From assembly GCA_945643635.1 (NCBI GenBank), contig CALZFC010000059.1, forward strand, positions 1,632,501 to 1,696,500: a DNA stretch of 64,000 bases, in the 5' to 3' direction. The translations under genes and the position numbers were made by a program. The stretch comes from Allodiplogaster sudhausi (lineage: Eukaryota; Nematoda; Chromadorea; Rhabditida; Diplogasteridae). Each line of letters begins with the position of its first letter. Position 1 is the stretch's first letter. Below, piece by piece: positions 1 to 13,104 of the stretch. Below the pieces are notes generated by a model. The model was not told the origin of the DNA, made no database searches, and saw nothing but the letters and a program-made list of their open reading frames with translations.

Positions 1-1178
1 TGGTCTTCAATCTCAAACAGAATGTGAGCCGACAACTGCTCTGGTACAGTATTTACTATTTATCCAGAAACTAACTTTTAAAAAAGTCTGTAAATCAGTG
101 TTTCTTAATCGTTTATGTTGAAAGACATGCTTTCTCCCCCTTTCAGATCTTTATTCCCGTTATCGCTCAAGGTCCGAAAAAATACGCGGCGCATTTTGAG
201 TCATACAAAAACATGTTCAAAAGAATACAAAACCACACCGTTTCATTATTTAAAAAAATAGGAAAAAAGGGAAAAAATGCGGATGGATTAAAACGTGAGA
301 TGAATAAATAAGAACGACAGAAGAATACAAATGAACTGTCAGCGACTAAAACACTTACGGTCTAGAAGAGGAAAAACCGTAAGAGATATTTAAAAAAGGA
401 AAATAATGGATAATGTAAAAAAAAAACCTGGAGGGATATTTGCAAAACAATGCTTAGATTAATGGAGCAGCGACAGATGCTTGAACGGGCGGTCAGGGTG
501 TTTTGGACGGAAATCGTATAGTTTTATGCGAGAAGAGAATTAGGCTTAGAGGCGTAGAAATTAGAAAATGCAGAACAGAGAAGAAAAGGGTGGTCCGAGG
601 GTCATCCAAAATAGGGTTGGGTATGGGGGTCTTTTCGCCGCTGAAAGGAAGGTAGGCTCATGTAGAAACGAATTTTTTCGTATGGAGCAGTGCCTGATTA
701 AGGCCCCCCGTTTCGGACCTGCCTTTTTCTTTTACCGTGATGCTAGTAGTGATTGACGAATAGTGACTGAGTAAGGATAAGTAATATTAGAGAGAGAGAG
801 AGAGAGGGAGAGGAACACAAGATTAAAGGTAGAGAGTGAGAGAGAGAGAGAGAAGAGGTAGACTGTGACAGAGGGGGAGCTATGAGCAGATAAAGGAGGA
901 GAGCAAGGGATACGAGAGTGATCGAGATATAAAGATAAAGAGAAATGAGAAAGAGGTGAATAAATAGAAAGAGAGAGAGAGAGAGAGAGAGGGTGTGTGT
1001 GAGAGAATATATAAATATGACAAAACAAGAAATGCATGAATGCGAGGATAATTAAATGGCAAACTCGACAAAGGAAACCTGGTATGGTTAAGTTACTAAT
1101 CTATTAGCTTAAGTATTTAATCTTAATTTGACTTAAGTACTTAACCGTAAGTTAAGTACTCAGCCTTAGCTTGACTCC
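1..1178. other. region downstream of the BRD8 gene; no gene seen
   Basis: This is the 3' flank of the minus-strand BRD8 gene. It is AT-rich and holds a GA-rich microsatellite at about 789-990, which also causes serine/leucine-rich open frames on the other strand. Near 1085-1165 there are several copies of a short TTAAGTACT-like word. No splice-flanked coding stretch was found. The short open frame at 568-756 has no supporting features. Confidence 0.5.
789..990. repeat. GA-rich microsatellite
   Basis: Imperfect (GA)n with interruptions, downstream of the BRD8 stop codon. It is pyrimidine-rich on the BRD8 sense strand. Confidence 0.9.
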
Positions 1179-2896
1179 TTAGGTCGCTGCCCTCTTCTTG
1201 ATGTTGTTGACTCCGGTTCGTTTGAAGACCTTCCTGACCGGCCGCGCCTCTCTCTCCCTCTGCGTCTCTCCATCCGACTCGACCTCTCGCTTCATCTCTT
1301 TCTCAGGCACCTCCGAAGGCGGCCGCGAGAAGCTGAGGGAGGCCTGGAAATGAATTTGTGTTGAAAAAAAATCTTTAAAAAACTATATCACTTAATTCAC
1401 TTCTTTATTGTACTAAAATATATTGCACTAAAATACAGATAGAGGTGAATGAAGAGGCTAAATATATTTTGTTCTAATCCGCTAACAATTGCAAGCCCCA
1501 CCCCACACTCATATAACGAGGACCAGTTTTCCCCTTGCTGGCAAAACCATTGCCACTTTCCGTAATGCTATTTCTCTTAATAAAAAAAAACATTCCAACT
1601 ACAATCGCAATCAATTGAGACTAGTAAAACCATAACTATTAAGTCGTAAGTAATATGTTATTCTTAATGTCCGTTTAAAAAGTGAAAGAAACCGACCTCG
1701 TCAACAAAAGGCTTCTTGGGAGCGCTCATAAATGTGCTCTTCGTTCGGCGAACCTCTGGCTGGAAAAAAATATCCTAATAATTAAAGTTTTTTTTAAACT
1801 TCAACTATTTATTTTTTTGTACAGAACACAATTTTGATAGATAGATAAAGTGTGCAGGATGAGAATGTAGTCTTTTGAGGAATGCACTCTCAGGAGGGCA
1901 TCCACAGACAAGCAAAGCGAAATTCATATCTAGAGGATGTCTAAAAAAGGAGGAAAATCCCTTCGACTGACCTCCTTGACCAGCATTGTCTCTCTGTACA
2001 TTTCCTGTGCAAAGGTGTTGACATCGTGGCCGCTCGAATTGAACATGACCTACAATATAGTTATTATAACATTGTGAAATTAGGCGATCAACTAATTGTA
2101 AATAGTAATAGTAGACAACAAATAATACCCAGAATATTTTTTTTATTATTATTTACTATTATAATTTTTGTAGCCATTATTGGTAATATTATAATTATTA
2201 CAATTGTAATCATCATAATAATTATAGTTATAATTATATTATAATTATAACAATTATATCAAAATGGCAACTTACTGCATTCATGAACATGTGCACTATT
2301 CGGTGCCTCGTAGTGATTCCACTTCGAATGATTCCGTTGTCAATGTCCTGGCGAATCTTCCACAGATGCACGGGGCTGAAGAAAAGAGTATTGGAGAGAG
2401 AGATCGAGAGAGAGAGAGAGAGAATTGCAGAAAAACGAAAGAAAGAAAGAGTGATACTAAATTTATAAGTTAGTCCAGATTACAGCCTATAACTGATCTC
2501 CTCTCCAGCAAAATATATTCCACTATACTTCGCTGATTATAGTAGAACTTCCGAGACTGTATTATATATTTTGTTTCACGATACCATTTAAATAGTTCGA
2601 AAATGCGAAGATATGAATGATAATGGTATATCAAAAAAAAGTTTATTTATAAAAATTGATTTCTATTGTAATTAAAACATAATTTAGTTATTAGTTTAAA
2701 AATATAAATGGTTTATAAATCCCCGGTTCATGAAGGCAAATAAATATATCTAACTTCTTGACAGCGGCAGAGTAGCCGGGAGCGTCCCTGTCATTGACTG
2801 GATAGGAGAAGACCGACGAGTGACGGTGAGAGAAGACATCACGCATCACGGAGAGGAGAGAGTTCTGAGAGAGAGAGAGAGAGAAGAGAGAGAGAC

Positions 2897-2927
<31 letters not shown>

Positions 2928-3004
2928 GCGCGAGAGAGAGAGAGATGAAGAAAGAGAGAGACTAAGACGGCGCGAGAGAGAGAGAGATGAAGAAAGAGAG
3001 AGAT

Positions 3005-3052
<48 letters not shown>

Positions 3053-4688
3053 TGAGAGAGATAATTAGAGAGATGAAGAGAGAGAGAAAGAGAGATTAAG
3101 AAAGAGAGAGAGAGAGAGATGAAGAGAGAGAGAGAGAGACATCCTCCCAACCTTCATGGCCATGTCTTCTCCCTTGATTGCTTGCATTGACTTCCTCCTG
3201 CTTGCTCCTCCCTCCTCGGCTGCTCCCTTCCTCGATCCCTTCTTCCCGGTGGGTGGAGTCATTGCAGCGTGTGAGGAGGGGGAAGCAGCTGCAGCTGCAG
3301 CCGCTGGGGTCGAACTTCCGGCTGCTGCAGACTGCTGCTGCCCGGAGGCCGCCACCCAATCTTAGGAATACATTTAGTATTACTTGTTTTTTAATCCGAA
3401 AAAACGGAATAAAGTTATTATTATATATTACATTTCTTATTAAATATATAAAATGTTAAATAAGCACTTTCACTCTAAAATGAAAATACCTCCATAAAAA
3501 CATGAGACAAATGGGAGGACGAAAATAAGATAAATATCCCTGAAAAGTTATGAACACTGCACATGCACTTCCAAATAGCTTTATGGTTAGCTAGAGTTAC
3601 CCTATTTTTCAAGAAGCAGGCATTATTCCACAGAACACAGATATTTTGTAAACATCTGTTTATCAATAATTGGATTAAGAAACAATAAACAAATACTTAC
3701 AGTCAATCGTGTCCTTGTCCGCATTGATGACTATCGTAATCTCGTGCTTGCCTTCGTTGCGGGTCGCACGCGCGGGAGAGACTACGGTATCCTCCTCGGC
3801 CTCACTCTCTGACTGCTTTGCAGTGCCACGTCGGCGAGTCTGTAAAGGGCTTTTTGAGAATAGTTTTTAAGGGCCAATAAAAAAAATCTAATAGAATATG
3901 ATTTAGGAAAAAACATGAGTATTAAATAAAATTAGCATCATTTTGTTTAAATTGAAAAGGAAATAGATAAACATTAGTTAAAGAAATAAATTGAGGAGTG
4001 GGGAAAGAAATAAAGTTAAACAGAAAAAAACCTTTTCATCGTCATCCCTCAATGGCAACGGCTTTACACGAGATTTCTTCTCATTCTCCAAGTCATAAGT
4101 TGGATGGAAGATGTCCTCGTTTGCGTCGAATGTAATGTGAACCTGAAAGAAAATTAATGGACATTTTTTATTATTTAAAATCTAACGATTTGTCCTACGA
4201 TTAGATATCTACTTAATAAATAATGTTGACAAAAAAATAATGTATAAATCATGCATTAAAAAATCCTTCCAAATATTTTACAGCGATAAATTTTTATCAT
4301 AAATTATTAATATTTTAAAAATACCTCATCAGATGGCGCAAACTCCACTTTCTTGTTCGTCTGAATTCCTGCGTCACGCGTTGCTGGTGCGTCGCGGTCA
4401 CTCGACCGATATCGAACAACGGGAGCGGCAGCTGCGGGCTTTGTAGCAGTGGAGGGTGCCTGGCATTCGAAATGAACAAATTACTTTCTTGGAAATGAGA
4501 AACGTAAATATTTTTAATAAAAATATTAATCATAAAAGAACATGAATTATCGCACAGTCAGTGCAGATAAGAAAAAGAGCAGAAAGTGCAGATCTCTCTG
4601 TATTTTGAAAAGAGATAGAGGCGCAAGAGAGTAAGAAATCGAGAAAAAGAGATAAAGAAAGCGAAGATAGAGAAAAGAGAGAGAAGAC

Positions 4689-4729
<41 letters not shown>

Positions 4730-4810
4730 AAGAAAGAGAGAGAGGACGGAGAGAGAGAAAGAAAGAGAGAGGGGGGGAAAGAAAGAGAGAGAGAGGACGG
4801 AGAGAGAGAG

Positions 4811-4848
<38 letters not shown>

Positions 4849-6409
4849 TGACCTCTTTCTCGATCCGATTCGACCCTCTTCTAGGTGACTTCTCTGTGGT
4901 CTGCTTCTCCTTCTCTGCTGTCTTGATGACGATTTCTGTCTCCGTCTCGACATCGCAGAGAGCGATGGATTCTTGCGCGACTGGAGCTGCTTCAAAGTAT
5001 GTTACATTTTAATTACATTATTATTCATTACTATTGTTTAATTATTAATTAATTTTTCCTTGCTAGACGAATAAAAAATGGAATATAAAACTTAAGATGA
5101 TTCTTCATTTTCAAAAACAAGCTAAAATATAGTATTTCCGTGAAATGAGAAAAGATTCTGTATAAACAGAAACTAACAAACAAATTAAGAAACTCTATTT
5201 AGCTGCCCAAATGACCATTTTAAATGTTCTTTACAAGAATCTGAAGCTGGAAGCGGTGAGGTTGTGGACGCTGGCAAGGTGGGCGTGGCATCCGCGACAG
5301 GGGGCGTGGCCACCGGAATCGCTACTGCTCCAAGTGGTGAAATTGTCGTTGTCAATGGCTCGCCTCGACCGCCAAATCGCATTCTATTGAAGAGTATACA
5401 AAACAATCGTAATGTTCGGGCGAATAATGTCTTTTTTAAATGATTTAACAGAGAAACTAAAATATTTTTTTATAATTAAGCAACATAGGAAAACTAAAGA
5501 GAAATGATCCTGGAAAACTCGCAATCAGGAAGCCCACAACAATATCACCTCATCCCTCCCAAAAATGTTGTCTCTATCTCTCTCGCTCTCTCTCCCTCTT
5601 TGTCTCTTTCTTCAGTCTCTCTTTCCCTCTCTCCTCCCCTGTCTCTCTCTCTACTTTCTCTCTCTCCTGCCTAACCTCTTCCTGCTCGGTGCCGCCATCG
5701 ACGTGGTCGGCGTGATGTCCAATTCCAAAGACGGAGTTCGGCGGCCTTCGGATGCTGCATCGGAGCTCGTCTGAAAATGGTGAACACTTTTAAAGTCTCT
5801 TTGTTAAAATCAATCAACACGATTTTTGCGGATGCCAATCCTATTAAATTTCGCTAACATTTTAGGAAAAAGAATTTCACGATGGCATTCATCGCGGGAA
5901 CTAGGGCCACATGTAACAGTGTTTTCCAGGCTGTTATTCCTTGATTCTTTACCTTGCGCAGTGCTGTAATAGTACCTGCCTCTTGACTTGGGCCGGGGGT
6001 TAAAAATCGCCAAATGGCCTGCCCGGGGGTTACATAGTGATAGATGCACAGTAAAGAGAGGATTCCCCCGGGTGGTGGGGGGGGGGTTACAACGCTGGCA
6101 TGAGTGAGACCTATTTCAGCACTGACCTTGCGTCGCTGCCTGAGTGGAACTGTCGAAGTGGGCGTGGCGAAGGCGGCCGAGTCTCCTGCCGTTGTTGACG
6201 TGTCGGATGCGACGGACGCGGTCGCTGAGTGCTCGAAGGCCTTGTCCACTGCTGCCGCGCCCTGGCTACGACGAGTCACACGGCGGCCACTCGAAGGGGT
6301 TTCGGCAGGTCTGCAGAGAGAGAGTGAGAGAGAGAGAGAGAAGAGAGGGAGAGTGAGTGAGGGAGAGAGAGAGTAAGGAGGAGAAATGGAGAGAGAACGG
6401 GAGCTAAGC

Positions 6410-6440
<31 letters not shown>

Positions 6441-9400
6441 GGAGAGAGGAAAGAGAAGGGGAGGAGAGAGAGAGAGAAGAGAGAGCGAGAGAAGGGGAGG
6501 AGAGAGCGCGAGAGAGGAAAGAGAGAGCGAGAGAGAGAGAGAGAGAAGAGAGAGAGCGAGAGAGAGAGAGAGGGGGAGGAGAGAGCGCGAGAGAGGAGAG
6601 AGTGAGAGAGCGCGAGAGACTGGGAGAGAGAGAAACTGAGAGAGCGCGAGACAGGAAGATTTAAACGGAACAATTGACTATTTTAATTTCTTTTCCAATG
6701 ACGGACATAAACGTAGTATTGCGGTATCGCTACTCATCTATGTATATCTCCAAGCGCCGTTAAAACCACCTGGTGAGAAAATTTCATTTCTATCCAATTT
6801 AACTCACCTGATATTTTTTTTTTGCTTTGGTTCATAAATATAATTGCTTTGGATTATAAATATAATTGCTTTGAATCATAAATGAATGATTTTGCCTTGG
6901 ACTATAAATATTTAAAAAAATATTTATAAACCAACAACGTCTGCGCCTTGACTTTCGGCGTTGGCGGCCGAAGGGTCGCATCATCGTCTTCAATGACGAC
7001 GGCCTCCTCTTCCATCTCTTGTCTCGTTCTCTTCCTGTTCCCTCCGCTCGCTCTCTCTGCCTTCTTTGCCGTCTCTTCACTCTTCTCTGCTGCCCCTCGC
7101 ATCTTTCCTCCACGGCGACGGCTAACTGTACCTGAGTGTAAAAGTATATCAGTTAGCAATAGGTCTTTTTTTAAAGATAAAATTCAATTTAAGTTGGAAT
7201 TTTTTTTCTTTAAAATTTTTATTTCTGTTTAGTTTCAGAAAGCAAAAAAATACATTTACCCTTAAAAACTAGATAAAAGTAAAGAAACACGTCTGACTGG
7301 GAGTCTCGGTCGGGTCGATCTTCTCTTCCTTTGGCACCGATTCCAGAGCCGGTGCCCCTTCAACCGTTTGCTTCTCAGCCGCGGATACGGAAGACGACGT
7401 TGAGATTGTGCGCTCGTTGGCGCCCTTAAGTTTCTTTTATTTTTAAACTAAAAATTTTAAATCCCAATTATGAAATTTTTTGCGCCGTAAAAAAATTAAG
7501 TCGATCACTGATGCGCATCAAAATGATTTTTTAAGCTTACAACTCGCATAATAGTCTTTTAACGTGCAAAAACATTTTAAAGCATACTAAAAAAATTAAA
7601 AAAAAAAAATCAAGCAAAACCTTCTTCCTCGTATACACCGGCTTAGTCGTCGTACTGTCTGCCGCCTCGGTCTTGACTGGAAGTGCAGACGGAGGGGACA
7701 CTACCGCAGTAGTCGTAGTCTCACCCGCCTTTCCTCGGGTGCTCCTTCGCTGCTGGCTCGGCTGCTGCTGTCTTCCTTCAGGGAAGAAAAGGGTTGAGGT
7801 AATGCATCACCCCACTTTGGTTTTTGGCCGGTCAGATTTACCCCAGTTTGATTTTTGGGGAAAAAGTAGGTTTTAAGCATTTTAAAGCCCTTTTTCACAT
7901 ATTACATTGGTATTTTTAACTACCCCACCTAATTTTCGATCCCATTTTGGGTTTACCCCGCATTACTTTTCGGATCCACCCTTTTCTTCCCTGTCTCCCT
8001 TCGCCCTTGCCTCTTCTCTGTTGAGTTGTTGGAGTAGTCATCTCTGCTGCTGTCACGACCACCTCCTCCTCTGCTGCTGTTGCCGTTGTTGTTGTTGTAA
8101 TAGTCGTTTCCTTCTTGACGTGCTCTACGACGGCCTGACAAAGAGAACTATTTTTTTCTTTTAATTTTATTTTACAAATTTACTAGTTCTCTTCATCCTC
8201 TTTATTATTTACTTAAATCTCTTCGAATAGTCATTTATCTCCTCGCTTTCCTATCCTAAAATTGGGATCAATGGCAAAAACAATTTGTACACATAAAATT
8301 AGGTGCTCTTCATTTCCATTTTAATTAAGTTTACTACACTGGAAAAGACTACCTAGTAATATTCGCAGTAAATGTTACATCAATAATTTTGAAACATACT
8401 TCTTAAAACTAGTTTGACTTCTTACTAGAGTGATATCTTCTCAATAGAATAGCCAAACATCACTCTCCTTCTCTTTTCCGCGATAGTCCATTCGAACCTG
8501 TTCCTTGGCCCGCTCCTTCGCTTTGCCGGCCGCTATAATATCTGCCGCCTTCTTCTCAATCTCGGCCGAGTCGACTTGTGGTGCTACAGTACCCCTGAGG
8601 TGTCTTCTTGAAGGTGTCGTCGGAGAGGCGACCGCTGCCGTACTAATTGACGGCCCTGGTGAGCGGCCCTTCTTGCTACTGCTCGGAGAAGTGACTGGCA
8701 GGGTCTCTGGCCTGGCTAGCTCCTCCTCTACCTTCTTCTCTTGCTCAGCTTCTGCAATCGGCTCTGCTGCAGGCGCCTCTTCTAGCTAAAACATGCATAT
8801 TACTATTTTTAAAGACTTAAATTATAACATAAAGCTAAAATATTTTGGAGGCTTGGGTATTTTTAAAAAAAACTACAAAATAAAGCATAATACAGTTGTT
8901 CTTTTCAATGCCTAACTAGAACAAGAATAAAAAAAACCTTGTCTAATAAAAAAACAACTGCTCATGTCTATTGCGTAGCAATAATGTCAAAAAAGGGAAA
9001 GCGAAATTGGACGGGTGGGCGTGGCCAAACCTCCATCTTATGCTCCTCTTCAGCTGAAGGCTCTGAGGAGGGCGGGGGAAGTGCCTCGGGCGCTTCTTCT
9101 GTGTCCATTTTCATCTCACTCTCTTGCGATGGAGCCGGAGGTTCAAACAGCACCACGTCTTGAACATCGCCAAGGTCCATGGCCGCTTCAGCTTCGGCGA
9201 TGACCTGAGTGAGTAATAAGAAAGTTGACGGGAGGAATATCGTTTTTTGAACAACTAATAATTTAATCTTTACTTCTTCTTTATAAATCTTAAAATTAAA
9301 AAAAAAACAATTATATATAAAAAAAAAACCTCGGACAGATGGATGAATTTATTTGATAAAAAAATTAATCTTAAAAAAAAATCCGACTTCATTGCCCATT

Positions 9401-10366
9401 TCTGTCAGCTAACCTCGTCAACCGAACGAATTGGACTCTTGAGAGGAGAAGGCGATTTGAAAGCCTTCGGCAGCTGAACTGTCGATGCTCGAGTCGGTGG
9501 AATTGAAACGGGCGGGCCGCTCGAGACCTGAATAAGAAAAACTAAACAATAGAAAACTAATTAGTTTTAATAATTAAAAACTAAAATAATCAGAAGACAA
9601 ACCAATCAGTATAAAACTCTATCAATAATATTCAGAACACTCTCTCATTCTCTCTCTCTCTCGTTTTCTCTATGTCTCCCTCTTTCTCTCTCTCTCTCTC
9701 TCTCTCTCGTTTTCTCTATGTCTCCCTCTTTCTCTCTCTCTCATTCTCTCTCTCTCTCGTTTTCTCTATGTCTCCCTCTTTCTCTCTCTCTCTCTCTCTC
9801 TCGTTTTCTCTATGTCTCCCTCTTTCTCTCTCTCTCATTCTCTCTCTCTCTCTCTCTCGTTTTCTCTATGTCTCCCTCTTTCTCTCTCTCTCTCTCTCTC
9901 TCGCCACCCGTTTCCCGTTCTCTGTCATCCCTAGCGAACGCAACACGTGCCTTTCATAATCACATGTTTTACCACAAAACAATTTTCGTGAAATAAATGA
10001 ATAAATAATTATGACTGGTTTAAAGAAACCACTTGGGAAACCTTTTCTCTCCATTCCTCACTTTCTCGTTCCACTTTCACTCTCCGATCCAACGCACAAA
10101 GCCACTTTGCAAATTATATATCACAATTCTAGCAAAGAAAATTTTTTTCCACGAACAATTCGAGTAATGATTTTGTGTACTTGCAATTTTCTAGAATTTT
10201 TTTTTAAAATATAATGCCTAAAATCCAATTTGGCCTATCATTCTTTCATTCTCACTCCTTCTTTCTTTCCCTCTCTCTCCCTGTCTCCCTCTTTCTCTCG
10301 TTCTCCTCTGTCTACACTGTCTACGACGAGTGCCACAGCGGCCGCCCGATGGAGTTTCGGTCGGGA

Positions 10367-10414
<48 letters not shown>

Positions 10415-10761
10415 GAGGGAGAAAGGGGAAGGAGAGATAAGAGAGAACGGGAGATAAGCGAGAGAGAAAGAGGAGAGAAGAGAGAGCGAGAGAGAGACTG
10501 AGAGAGAGAGAGAGAGGAGAAGAGAGAAGAGAGAAGAGGGAGAAAGGGGAAGGAGAGATAAGAGAGAACGGGAGATAAGCGAGAGAGGAAGAGGGAGAGA
10601 GGAGAGAGAAGGGGAAGAAGAGGAAGGAGAGATAAGAGAGAACGGGAGATAAGCGAGAGAGAGAGAGCGAGAGAAGAGAGAGCGAGAGGGAGAGTGAGAG
10701 AGAGAGGGAGAAGAGAGAAGAGGGAGAAAGGGGAAGGAGAGATAAGAGAGAACGGGAGATA

Positions 10762-10806
<45 letters not shown>

Positions 10807-11113
10807 GTGAGTGAGCGCGAGATAGGAAGACTTAAACGAAACACTTGATTATCCCAAATTCTTATACAATTACTAGCACAACCTCCAGCGGAAATGACCG
10901 GATCATTATGGCATCGTTACTCATCTATGTATATCTCCAAGCGCAGTTGAAACCACCTGCTGAGAAAATTTCAATTCTATCCAATTTTACTCACATAAAA
11001 TTTTTATGCGTTGGACTATAAATATTTATTTTCTTATTAATTATTTTTTCTCTCGATATAATGCTTAAAATCCAATTTGGCGTATCACTCTTTCCATTTC
11101 TCTCCCTGTCTCA

Positions 11114-11144
<31 letters not shown>

Positions 11145-13104
11145 AATCTTCTCTTGCTAACACTGGACTCGCCGGTTCGCTTCTGCTCCCTCAGTACTTC
11201 AGCAATCCTCTTTTGGTACGCTAGACGCATTCGCTCCAACTTCTCGGGATTTGGATGCTGAAATGATAATATTTTTTTCATTTTTATTACGAATAATTAC
11301 GAATATTAAGTGAAGCATGCTACTCAAAAAACATTTAAAAAAATAATACAATAGATGTATGTTACAGAACTAATTGTTATTTAAAAAAAACAATATATGT
11401 GTTATACAGCACACATTTAAGCAAAGTACTCATAATAATAATAATTTTAACTTAAAACAATCTACATTCTTTCACTGACATTCTTGTCTTTTTCCCTTGC
11501 AATCTCGAGAAGATGCCTGATTTGATCAGGAGGCGGTCGCTTGTCCTTGCTGAGAAGTCTCTCCACCAAGTCCATGTTCTTTCTCATCTCGATGTTCTTC
11601 ATTTCGAGAAGGCGATCAGTATCCTTGCGCACCGGAAAAAGACGAGACAAAAAGATAATGAATGATAAAAGTTAATGAGTTCCGCTCCAGTGATTAAAAG
11701 GTGTACGGTAGCGTTTAATTTACCCATCCACTCCAAAGCTTCAAAGCCGACTACCGTGTGACAAATTTTACCTCATTAGTCCTAGTTTAAAAAAAAGGTG
11801 ATAGTTCCGGCGTAAGCCACATACAATTGAAGATAATAGTAATATTTAATATTAATCTATCACGTCCACCGTTATTATCTCACCCATCCTTCTTCGGGGT
11901 TTTGGGCACTCCATTTTAAGCTACGATCCACTCAGATTTTGGACACATTCAAAGAGAGCCACTCTACCCAGATTTTGACGAGAGAAAATTTTTATGTCTC
12001 TACTATCATCAATGTCAGTCCTTGCTTCGGAGGAAAGCATGCCGGTTTGCGAGCTAGCCATCCATTCTAGTACTACGATAATTCTAGGCAAAACTACGGG
12101 ATACGATATCGACTACAGTTACGATCATTTTCATACAATACCGTCCTCCCAAATCTGTATTGCCTTAATAAAAACTCTTTTATACGTAATTATTAATATT
12201 TAGGCTTTCTCTGGGAAGTGATGAGATGAAGTTATCATTGTTAATGATATTCTGGGAAATGTTTTTAAAAAAAAACATGTTTACAAAAAAAAACGAAAAA
12301 CCGTACTTCTCCCTTATAGAATTCGATCCATCTTTCGAGGACGAATCTCTTCGTGTAATGGACGTCATCTCTGCCGGTTGCTATGTGGCCGGGAAGTGCT
12401 TCGGCACAAATGCGATCCAGCTCTTCTTTGCATCTCTGGAAATATTTTTAATTTATTTATTCATACAATAAATTTTTTCATTTATCGATTTAATTCAAGA
12501 AAAATATGATTGTTAAAAAAAATTAAAAGCTTTGGCTAGCGGAAACTTAATTATAGAAAATATGCAATATATTCGCCGTGAAATAATAACATTTGGACTA
12601 GCTTGCGATTATCGTAACTTCGAGAAAAAAATAGGCTATATAATATATACTGGCGATTACCTAAAAAAAAAGAATAAAGATGATGTTGAGAAAATTAACA
12701 TCCTTTTAGCAAACCTTAGCATTGAAGAAATTGCCCGGTCTATCCGATCCACATTTGGACGTGAGCTCTGTGCAGCGATTATCCCTAAAATTACAAGCAA
12801 ATATATTTATGATATCATCATTTTTCATTTAATTCATCTCAAAAGAAACAACAAGAAAACGTATTATTTCATTTTGTCAAACAAACTGCAGTAATTAAAC
12901 TGCATTCGCGAAAGATTATTAATCTTGCTAGCTAAGAACAGAAATGAGAAGAACGGAAGGAGAGGATACGGCAATTAGTGAGAAATGCTGAAGTTCAAGA
13001 ATATAAACGAAATAGGAAGAAACTGGCCAGCTCTCGTGCTCAAGTGCCGCCTTCAGCAGATTAAGACGCTCGCAATTAGTCCACTCCTCAGTCGCAGACT
13101 TCAT
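1179..13104 (-). CDS. BRD8: BRD8-like bromodomain protein, NuA4/TIP60 complex subunit (about 26 exons)
   Basis: BRD8 is a non-catalytic subunit of the nuclear NuA4/TIP60 histone acetyltransferase complex. The start is the ATG at 13104 (MKSATEEWTNCERL), opening a SANT-like segment; exons near 12715-12784 and 12307-12435 continue it (NFFNAKRCKEEL resembles the human BRD8 WFSQKHC region). Lysine/glutamate-rich helices follow (11480-11623, 11162-11257). A long serine/proline/threonine-rich linker with repeated TRR and RRSTRG-type patches then runs over exons between about 9527 and 3150. The bromodomain lies near the C-terminus: exon 2752-2867 (NDRDAPGYSAAVK), exon 2276-2383 (KIRQDIDNGIIRS, MFMNA) and exon 1971-2062 (VMFNSSGHDV). 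These match human BRD8 PGYHSIVQRP, IKKNIENG and NAVMYNSSDHDV, and the acetyl-lysine-binding Asn is kept. The tail ends KKRAAT and TAA at 1179-1181. The exon 1/2 junction phase is unresolved (exon 1 ends in phase 0, exon 2 needs two leftover bases). Several linker exon ends are good to only a few bases. Confidence 0.88.
1971..2867 (-). other. bromodomain-coding exons of the BRD8 gene
   Basis: Three exons encode the bromodomain. Exon 2752-2867 starts after a CT-microsatellite acceptor and covers helix Z and the ZA loop (MRDVFSHRHSSVF, then DRDAPGY). It ends with two bases that complete an Asn codon with exon 2276-2383 (helices A and B). Exon 2276-2383 ends at Ala before a GTAAGT donor, and exon 1971-2062 opens VMFNSS, giving the conserved NAVM-(Y/F)-N block. 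Phase is continuous across both junctions. Confidence 0.88.
2865..3140. repeat. GA microsatellite with short higher-order blocks, BRD8 intron
   Basis: (GA)n interrupted by GACGGCGC and GATGAAGAAA blocks. On the BRD8 sense strand it is CT-rich. It starts just after the donor of exon 3150-3362 and ends at the acceptor of the first bromodomain exon, so the microsatellite makes up essentially the whole intron. Confidence 0.9.
4690..4850. repeat. GA microsatellite in a BRD8 intron
   Basis: (GA)n with AAAG interruptions. It begins directly at the GTCACTCTCT donor of the BRD8 exon at about 4854-4987 and is CT-rich on the sense strand. Confidence 0.9.
6240..6900. repeat. intragenic duplication, copy 1 (source of 10290-11015)
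   Basis: This copy contains the 5' end of a BRD8 linker exon, a GA-rich tract (6311-6655) and a unique tail. Stretches of the tail such as ACTCATCTATGTATATCTCC and AAACCACCTG recur at 10918-10960. Order and orientation match the second copy, so it is a direct duplication inside the BRD8 gene. Confidence 0.75.
9645..9905. repeat. CT microsatellite with a higher-order repeat
   Basis: The block TCGTTTTCTCTATGTCTCCC recurs five times, separated by (CT)n of varying length (spacing about 46-56 bp). It lies in a BRD8 intron. Unlike most tracts in this gene, the purine strand is the sense strand here. Confidence 0.9.
10290..11015. repeat. intragenic duplication, copy 2
   Basis: Diverged direct copy of 6240-6900: partial exon, expanded GA tract (about 10370-10805), then the shared tail with ACTCATCTATGTATATCTCC. 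It sits in a BRD8 intron between the exons at 9414-9527 and 11162-11257. The GA tract itself has an inner higher-order repeat with blocks around AGAGATAAGAGAGAACGGGA. Confidence 0.75.
10295..10365 (-). pseudogene. partial duplicate of a BRD8 linker exon
   Basis: On the minus strand this segment reads PTETPSGGRCGTRRRQ. It parallels the functional exon at about 6140-6302, which opens PAETPSSGRRVTRRSQ. It lies inside a BRD8 intron and is followed, like its source, by a long GA/CT tract. Only the 5' third of the source exon is recognisable; the rest changes into arginine-rich sequence and then CT-rich DNA. It is probably a decayed exon copy, though a cryptic extra exon is possible because the frame is open. 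Confidence 0.6.

Noticed and set aside
12532..12894. Plus-strand open frame of 120 codons
   Set aside because: It overlaps a minus-strand BRD8 exon (12715-12784), is AT-rich, and has no splice signals or recognisable domains.
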